Assembly (NCBI GenBank): GCA_007119345.1
Contig: SKPV01000088.1
Coordinates: 1-10,611, forward strand
Origin: Halovivax sp.
GTDB taxonomy: Archaea; Halobacteriota; Halobacteria; Halobacteriales; Natrialbaceae
Length of the DNA: 10,611 nt
Reading direction: 5' to 3'
Position numbers and translations under genes: made by a program. Shown here piece by piece: positions 6,566 to 10,611 of this stretch. The stretch's first letter is position 1, and each line of letters opens with the position of its first letter. The notes below the pieces were generated by a model. The model was not told the DNA's origin. It was given only the letters and a program-made list of their open reading frames with translations, and ran no database searches.

Positions 6566-6871
6566 CCGGCGGCGATGCGAGCCGTTGGCCCGGCTCGCGT
6601 CCGTCGTTCGAGCGTCGGTCCCGCGGGGACCGGGGCGGACGCCGACCGGTCCGTAAGGCGCCGAAATCGAGTTTCCGGCCCCGAAGGTCGATCCACCCTT
6701 CGACCCCGTTCGAAGGGGATTCAGGGAACACCTTCCCCCAGCTGCGGCGTTCGTGTCGATCCTTCCCCACCCTTCGTTTCCCCCTTTTGAACCCCTCGTC
6801 CGAAGTATCTGTAGTCTAGCGTCCACCTCGGCGCGAACGTAACGACGAAGCTAGATTCGATGACGTGAACA
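6566..6871. other. Leader/intergenic region before the full-length SERD gene, CCTTC-rich with hairpins
   Basis: No gene is seen. The stretch from about 6680 to 6800 is rich in CCTTC/GAAGG words. It contains the stem-loop CCCTTCGA-N6-TCGAAGGG (6696-6717), an alternative shorter pairing of CGAAGG (6683-6688) with CCTTCG (6697-6702), and GGGAA-CACC-TTCCC further on (about 6724-6737). No convincing TATA box sits at the usual distance from the 6872 ATG. Weak AT-rich candidates are TTTTGAA near 6785 and AGTATCTG near 6803, which would give a leader of 40-60 nt. A three-codon frame ATG-ACG-TGA (6860-6868) precedes the true start. Confidence 0.5.
6696..6717 (+). other. 8-bp stem-loop in the intergenic region before the SERD gene
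   Basis: CCCTTCGA (6696-6703) and TCGAAGGG (6710-6717) are exact reverse complements around CCCCGT. It lies 131 nt after the small gene's stop and 155 nt before the next start. It could be a 3'-end processing hairpin for the sensor operon or an operator. A competing upstream half-site (CGAAGG at 6683-6688) can pair with the same strand. Confidence 0.5.
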
Positions 6872-8755
6872 ATGATAGACCAATTCGGCGTAATCGCATT
6901 GGCCGGCCTCCTGGTGTTAGCCGGCGTGATCGGTGCCAGCAGCGTGATGCTGCCCGGCAGCGATCAGACGGTCGTCTACACGCTGGACGACGAGCGATGC
7001 GACGTGAGCGAACACCTGGACGAGACGGTCGACTACACCAACGAGCTCGAAGAGAGCGAGAGCGCGAGTGAGAGCGACCGGGACAGAGCGAACAACGATC
7101 ACCGCGAGAGCGATCGCGAGCGCGACCTGAGCGAGCGCGACAGCGAGCGCGACAGTTCGAGCGCCCTGGACGAGAGCGAGCGCGAGGAGAGCGAACGCGA
7201 TCGCAGCCACGACAGGGACTACGACCGCGACGGGAGCGAGTCCGAAGTGAACGACCGCGACGAGCAGCGCGATAGCTCCAGCGAACGCGACGTCACCGAC
7301 GTCGACGAATCCGAACGCGACGAAAGCGAACGAGCGATCGACGACGCCGACGTCGAGATTGACGAGAGCGAGAGCGATCGGGAGCGCGACCGCAACGAAC
7401 GCGACGAAGCCGAGAGCGCGAGCGACGGGACGCACGTCGAGAGCAACGCGTCCGAGAGCGAGCGGTCGGACGACGCGAGCGAGCGCGACGCGAGCGAGCG
7501 CGAGGCCACCTCCGCGGAGACGGACGACTCCTCGAATGAGAGCGCGAGCGATCGCAGCGAGCGAGAGGTCGACCACGACGACGCCGAGCGCGACCTGAGC
7601 GAGCGCGATCGGAGCGAATTCGCCGAACGGGATCGTGACGCCACCGCCGAAGCGAGCGACGTCGAGGCGAGCGAGCGCGAGGAGAGCGAACGTGAGGCGA
7701 GCGAGAGAGACCGCGAGTCCCAGGAGAGCGAGCGGGAGGCGAGCGAGAGCGACGGGACGGAGCGCTCCGAGAGCGCCGCAGACGCCGAAACCGATGAGAG
7801 CGACCGGTTCGCCGACGACGACGAGAGAGCCGATCGCTTCGATCGCGACCGCGCCGTCGACCGCGACGAGCGCGCCGGAAGCGACCGCGACGAGCGTGAC
7901 CGCGACGAGCGTGACCGCGAGTCAGAGCGCGCCGAGAGCGAGGCCGACGTCGCAGAGAGCGAGCTGAACGAGAGCGAGCGCACCGACGTCGAGAGCGAAC
8001 GCGATCGGAGCGAAGACGCCGAGTCCGACCGCGCCGAGAGCGAGCGCGAGCGCCAGGGTGCAGAGCGCGACGTCGACGAGAGCGATCGGACGGCGAGCGC
8101 CGCCGACGGCGATCGCTCGACCGCCGAGAGCGAGCGCGAGGAGAGCGAACTCGATCGCAGCGAGTTCCGAAAAGACGCGGGCGAGAGCGAACTCGAGACC
8201 ACCGACAGCGCCGACGAGCGCGCCGAGAGCGACCGCAGCGAGCGCGAGCGCGAGCGCGACCGGACCGCGAGCGAGCGGGACGGAAGCACGTCGACCGACG
8301 AACGCGCCGAAAGCGAGCGCGACCGCAGCGAGTTCGCCGAATCCGAGCGCGACACGGTGAGCGAGCGCGACACCGGCCTCGACGAGCGCCGCACCACCGA
8401 CGCCGAGCGCGAGTCGGTCAGCGACGCCGACAGCGAGCGCGACCTGAGCGAGCGCGACCGCAGCGAACGCACCGACGACAGCGAGCGCGAGAGCGAGCGC
8501 GACGAACGCGAGCGCGAACGCAACCTCGACACCCGCGACAGCACCCGGAGCGACAGCGAGTCCGAGAGCGAGAGCGAGCGCTCCCAGAACGAACGCGAGC
8601 AGACGGACCGCGAGCAGACGACCGACTCCGACTGCGAGACGATCTCGGAGCGCCTGATCGTGACCGGCGACAGCATCGAAGAACTCGAGCGCAAGGGCGT
8701 CCTGACCGAGAACGAAGACGGCACCTTCGACGTCGACGTCAGCAAGCTCGACTGA
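6872..8755 (+). CDS. Full-length SERD-repeat protein with N-terminal membrane helix, 627 aa
   Basis: The ATG at 6872 opens a hydrophobic segment (about residues 5-27, FGVIALAGLLVLAGVIGASS). This is a signal peptide or N-terminal membrane anchor and argues for export. A short globular-looking stretch follows, with Cys43 (VVYTLDDERCDVSEHLDETV, 34-53). Residues about 60-585 are nearly all Ser, Glu, Asp and Arg in irregular SERD/ESER/DRDE units. Within them ERDLSERD is encoded three times by the same 23-bp DNA. The tail is non-repetitive: LDTRD (8525-8539), SDCE with Cys588, then IEELERKGVL and a Phe/Val-containing end that may fold as a small helix-hairpin. I find only these two cysteines. The repeat should be a disordered, highly charged polyampholyte. 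Function is unknown: a cell-surface brush, wall-like spacer or ion-binding matrix are guesses. The paralogue lies at 2-826. A T6 tract follows the stop. Confidence 0.88.
   Translation: MIDQFGVIALAGLLVLAGVIGASSVMLPGSDQTVVYTLDDERCDVSEHLDETVDYTNELEESESASESDRDRANNDHRESDRERDLSERDSERDSSSALDESEREESERDRSHDRDYDRDGSESEVNDRDEQRDSSSERDVTDVDESERDESERAIDDADVEIDESESDRERDRNERDEAESASDGTHVESNASESERSDDASERDASEREATSAETDDSSNESASDRSEREVDHDDAERDLSERDRSEFAERDRDATAEASDVEASEREESEREASERDRESQESEREASESDGTERSESAADAETDESDRFADDDERADRFDRDRAVDRDERAGSDRDERDRDERDRESERAESEADVAESELNESERTDVESERDRSEDAESDRAESERERQGAERDVDESDRTASAADGDRSTAESEREESELDRSEFRKDAGESELETTDSADERAESDRSERERERDRTASERDGSTSTDERAESERDRSEFAESERDTVSERDTGLDERRTTDAERESVSDADSERDLSERDRSERTDDSERESERDERERERNLDTRDSTRSDSESESESERSQNEREQTDREQTTDSDCETISERLIVTGDSIEELERKGVLTENEDGTFDVDVSKLD
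7118..8457 (+). repeat. Dispersed 23-bp and tandem 15-bp exact repeats inside the SERD gene
   Basis: The same 23 bp encoding ERDLSERD recur at 7118-7140, 7586-7608 and 8435-8457. A perfect 15-bp tandem unit, GACCGCGACGAGCGT (DRDER), occupies 7883-7897 and 7898-7912 and continues partly to 7920. Besides these, GAGCGCGAC-type words recur throughout. Identity at DNA level, beyond the protein, points to recent slippage or internal recombination. Confidence 0.8.
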
Positions 8756-8777
8756 ACGACTCGTTCGAGCCGTCCGG

Positions 8778-8783
8778 TTTTTT
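8778..8783 (+). terminator. T-run terminator after the full-length SERD gene
   Basis: TTTTTT lies 22 nt after the TGA at 8753-8755, the same distance as the T6 after the partial SERD gene. It is a plausible archaeal U-tract terminator. Confidence 0.55.
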
Positions 8784-8885
8784 CGACGCCGGTCGCGTCA
8801 GTACTGTCCCCGCCACCGTCGACGGCAGGCGGTGACCGTTCGGCGGATCGCGGGCGCAGTGCTCACGAATCGTTCACAGTAACGT

Positions 8886-8905
8886 GCTCCGACCGGGGTT
8901 GGAAC
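8886..8905. repeat. Degenerate copy of the tRNA-Glu 3' end (att-like)
   Basis: GCTCCGACCGGGGTTGGAAC matches the tRNA-Glu 3' end at 9041-9060 (acceptor and T-arm, plus-strand view) in 17 of 20 positions without gaps, in the same orientation and 155 bp away. The rest of the tRNA is absent, because no complementary T-stem half follows. It may be a decayed integration-site duplicate or a remnant of tRNA duplication. No integrase is in the window. Confidence 0.4.
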
Positions 8906-9035
8906 AGGTGGCTGACGTTCCGGGTCGCGCCCTTCGGTCGCTTCCCGGGCGTGGGACTTCCGTGTGCAAACCCCGCAGTCACGTATCCTCGCCACATCGC
9001 TCGCAGCCTGACGGCTACTCGCGGGTTGCGGTCGG

Positions 9036-9039
9036 AAAA
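9036..9039 (-). terminator. Short T-run ending the tRNA-Glu transcript
   Basis: On the minus strand the discriminator A after the acceptor stem is followed at once by TTTT. GTCGGA at 9031-9036 could also pair with the acceptor TCCGAC at 9043-9048 in the precursor. Confidence 0.4.
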
Positions 9040-9040
9040 T

Positions 9041-9114
9041 GCTCCGACGGGGATTTGAACCCCGGTCATTGCCTCGAGAGGGCAATATGATTGGCCGGAC
9101 TACACTATCGGAGC
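9041..9114 (-). tRNA. tRNA-Glu (anticodon CTC)
   Basis: Read on the minus strand from 9114 to 9041, it folds as a complete 74-nt cloverleaf. The acceptor stem GCTCCGA pairs with TCGGAGC. The D arm GTGTAGTCCGGCCAATCA carries the family GG. The anticodon stem TTGCC/GGCAA holds the 7-nt loop CTCTCGA with anticodon CTC at 9078-9076. The T-stem CGGGG/CCCCG holds TTCAAAT. It decodes GAG, the main Glu codon in this GC-rich genome and one used very heavily by the SERD-repeat genes next to it. The 3' CCA is not encoded, and the next bases are A then TTTT, a likely stop signal. No intron is seen. Confidence 0.96.
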
Positions 9115-9142
9115 GTACAACCTATCGTTGCTCCGTACGGTG

Positions 9143-9147
9143 TTTAA
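9143..9147 (-). promoter_or_regulatory. TATA-like box of tRNA-Glu
   Basis: On the minus strand CCCTTAAAC lies with its TTAAA 29-33 nt before the mature tRNA 5' end. That is the right distance for a start a few nucleotides upstream, leaving a short leader for RNase P to remove. Confidence 0.55.
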
Positions 9148-9196
9148 GGGTTCCGTTTCGCGCCGGGAGTGCGCCCGTCTCGCACGCAGACGACCG

Positions 9197-10384
9197 TCAC
9201 TCGTCGAAGGGGGACTTCGTCGCCTCCGGTTCGAAGCCCTCGAGACTGATGATGTTCTCGCGGCCGACCCGGAGCTTGCTGATCGTCCCGTCGTCTTCCA
9301 TGTCGGACAGGAGCATGCTGACCTTCGACTTCGACCAGCCGGTCTCGTCGACGATGTTCACCTGCTTCATCCGGCCGCCGTTCTGGCGGATCAACGAGAC
9401 GACGCGGTCCTCGTCGGACATGAGTTCCTCGTCGGCGACCGATTCGTCCGGCGAATCGGTCGGGATCGGCGCCGCCGATTCCGAGGCGGCCGTCGAGTCC
9501 GGGTCGCGCCGACCGCCGAGCGGCCAGTCGTCGGACCGGCGCCAGGCGAACGCCGCGAGTCCGATCACCGCCAGAACCAGGGCGACCGAGGCGAGCGTCA
9601 CCCCATCGACGCTACTCCCGCCACCGTTCTCGCCGCCATCGCCGGCGCCGGCCTCGTCCTCGGGGATCATGAGGACGTAGGGGTGGGAATCGGCGAACTC
9701 CATCTCGCCGAGCCACGTGACCGCCTCCGCGTGATCGAGGTTTCTCGCGGCGTACTCGGGTTCGGGTCGGGCCTCGTCGAAGGCGAGTCCGTCCCCCGCT
9801 CTGATCGTCAGCGCCTGATCGCTCATCAGGTAGAAGCCGCCGTCGAAGACGTCGGAAACGACGACGCGGCCCTCGTCGTCGACGACGGCGAAACCGTTCC
9901 AGGTGAACGACATCTCCACGACGCCCATCCTGTTGACGCGACCGTCGTCGACGTGGGTCGACCGGTTGAAGTCGTCCACCGTCATCTCGCGACCCGTGTG
10001 CTCTTCCCCGGAGGCCACCAGCGCCGACGCCTGTTCGGTGAACCGCTCGTAGAGTTCGGTTTCCTCCGACTCGAACCGGTCGGCGAAGTCGCGGAACTCT
10101 TCGACTTCCTCGTCGGTCGCGAGCGAACGCTCGTACTCGAAGGTCCAGACCGCCGACCCGTCCGATCGGACCTCGATCACGAAGGTCGTCCGATCGAACT
10201 CTTGGTCCGTGTCGTCGACCGACGACTGCGACGCGGTGGCGAGCGCGGCGTCACCGTCACCGGTCGATTCGAACTGCGCCGAATCGGACGGCGTGGCATC
10301 CTCCTCGACGAACGTCATCGCCGCACCCATCCCGGACGCTAGGAGCGCCAGCACGACCAATCCCACGAGCACCGACCGATGCAT
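9197..10384 (-). CDS. Membrane-anchored winged-helix regulator (DUF7345/DUF7343-like), 395 aa
   Basis: The protein has a signal peptide or N-terminal helix (about residues 4-23, VLVGLVVLALLASGMGAAM) and a long acidic extracytoplasmic domain (about 30-240). That domain contains a FVIEVRSDGSAVWTFEYER start (68-86) and later strand-rich segments. A Gly/Asp/Glu linker (243-258) is followed by one membrane segment (about 261-281) ending in WRR, which sets the inside face. The cytoplasmic part ends in a winged helix (about 321-382): SDEDRVVSLIRQNGGRMKQV, then DETGWSKSKVSMLLSDMEDD with wing TISKLRVGRENIISL. This architecture is common in haloarchaea and should carry an outside signal directly to DNA. 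The ligand and targets are unknown. The ATG at 10384 directly precedes the signal peptide. The gene is convergent to the SERD gene, with the tRNA between them on its own strand. Confidence 0.92.
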   Translation of the reverse strand: MHRSVLVGLVVLALLASGMGAAMTFVEEDATPSDSAQFESTGDGDAALATASQSSVDDTDQEFDRTTFVIEVRSDGSAVWTFEYERSLATDEEVEEFRDFADRFESEETELYERFTEQASALVASGEEHTGREMTVDDFNRSTHVDDGRVNRMGVVEMSFTWNGFAVVDDEGRVVVSDVFDGGFYLMSDQALTIRAGDGLAFDEARPEPEYAARNLDHAEAVTWLGEMEFADSHPYVLMIPEDEAGAGDGGENGGGSSVDGVTLASVALVLAVIGLAAFAWRRSDDWPLGGRRDPDSTAASESAAPIPTDSPDESVADEELMSDEDRVVSLIRQNGGRMKQVNIVDETGWSKSKVSMLLSDMEDDGTISKLRVGRENIISLEGFEPEATKSPFDE

Positions 10385-10409
10385 TCGTTCTCATGTACGT
10401 GGGCCACCT

Positions 10410-10420
10410 CAAAGACTTTG
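10410..10420. promoter_or_regulatory. 11-bp dyad in the promoter of the membrane regulator
   Basis: CAAAG-A-CTTTG is a perfect inverted repeat centred about 31 bp before the minus-strand ATG at 10384, where a TATA box would lie for a leaderless message. An adjacent TGTG-N5-CACA (10419-10431) extends the symmetric region. Binding here would compete with TBP, so autorepression by the encoded winged helix is a testable guess. Confidence 0.45.
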
Positions 10421-10611
10421 TGAATAGCACAGGGCGTGAACCACGATCCCGACGGCTATCGACGACGCGGTCGATCGGTCATCGCTCGCGGGTCCCAGCG
10501 GCGAAAATGAGCGTTCCGGAGGAAACCGGACGGAACGCCAGGCGTTCGAACCGGCCGTCCCACCGAATCCCGGCACGGAGTTTCGCTCGGCGACCGACAT
10601 CCGAGCGGATC
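10421..10611. other. Right-edge sequence with no supported gene
   Basis: A plus-strand ATG at 10507 starts a frame open to the window end, and a minus frame spans 10409-10600. Both translations are Arg/Pro/Ser-rich and lack the acidic bias of the real genes here. GTTCCG and CGGAAC (about 10512-10535) could pair. The stretch is most likely the space between the membrane regulator and a gene beyond the edge. Confidence 0.4.

Noticed and set aside
8886..8960. A second complete tRNA
   Set aside because: Only the acceptor/T-loop side matches. The other T-stem half, anticodon arm and 5' acceptor strand are missing.
8798..9090. Short frames overlapping the tRNA (both strands)
   Set aside because: They run into the tRNA-Glu, a typical source of spurious small proteins, and show no acidic bias, RBS or promoter.
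9128..10342. Plus-strand open frame of 404 codons opposite the membrane regulator
   Set aside because: The minus strand encodes a signal peptide, TM segment and winged helix. The plus frame is a shadow.
10507..10611. Start of a plus-strand gene at the right edge
   Set aside because: ATG-AGC-GTT opens a frame to the edge, but the translation is Arg/Pro/Ser-rich and no TATA element is seen. It is undecidable from 35 codons.

Overview
The window most likely comes from an extremely halophilic archaeon (class Halobacteria). The DNA is very GC-rich, the proteins are strongly acidic with few lysines, and there are two regulators with the haloarchaeal bacterio-opsin-activator-type HTH_10 domain. Several genes start as leaderless or near-leaderless messages behind AT-rich boxes. 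A CCA-less tRNA-Glu(CUC) with its own archaeal-type promoter is also present. I cannot name the genus.

Layout. (1) Positions 2-826 hold the 3' end of a gene for a low-complexity protein built almost only of Ser, Glu, Asp and Arg ('SERD' repeats). (2) Positions 1183-2040 encode an eight-helix membrane protein of unknown function, and 2106-2522 encode a small CoA-binding-fold protein of the YccU type. (3) Positions 2956-6565 form a regulatory block: a stand-alone 215-aa Bat-like HTH_10 regulator, an 831-aa PAS-PAS-GAF-GAF-Bat-HTH_10 sensor-regulator, and a 60-aa protein with a ribbon-helix-helix-like layout. The last overlaps the sensor's stop codon by 4 bp and has a strong Shine-Dalgarno. (4) Positions 6872-8755 encode a complete 627-aa SERD-repeat protein with an N-terminal hydrophobic helix. 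(5) A tRNA-Glu gene lies on the minus strand at 9041-9114. (6) Positions 9197-10384, also minus, encode a membrane-anchored regulator: signal peptide, extracytoplasmic domain, one TM segment and a cytoplasmic winged helix.

The most unusual content is the pair of SERD-repeat genes, in the same orientation on either side of the regulatory block. They share a C-terminal block with identical spacing: a 'LDTRD' motif, then 34 residues later 'SDCE' holding a conserved Cys. They are therefore paralogues rather than two chance low-complexity tracts. Their end domains differ: the complete one has an N-terminal membrane helix and a compact C-terminal tail, and the partial one ends in an amphipathic or hydrophobic helix. 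The function is unknown. An extracellular or membrane-tethered disordered polyampholyte is the simplest inference.

The intergenic spaces carry several perfect dyads, each next to a regulator gene. They are a 14-bp palindrome 1 nt before the Bat-like start, a 10-2-10 dyad and a 9-bp stem-loop before the sensor gene, an 11-bp dyad in the promoter of the membrane regulator, and two identical 10-bp palindromes 33 bp apart upstream of the membrane protein. They look like operators or RNA hairpins, but nothing in the sequence alone shows which protein binds them.
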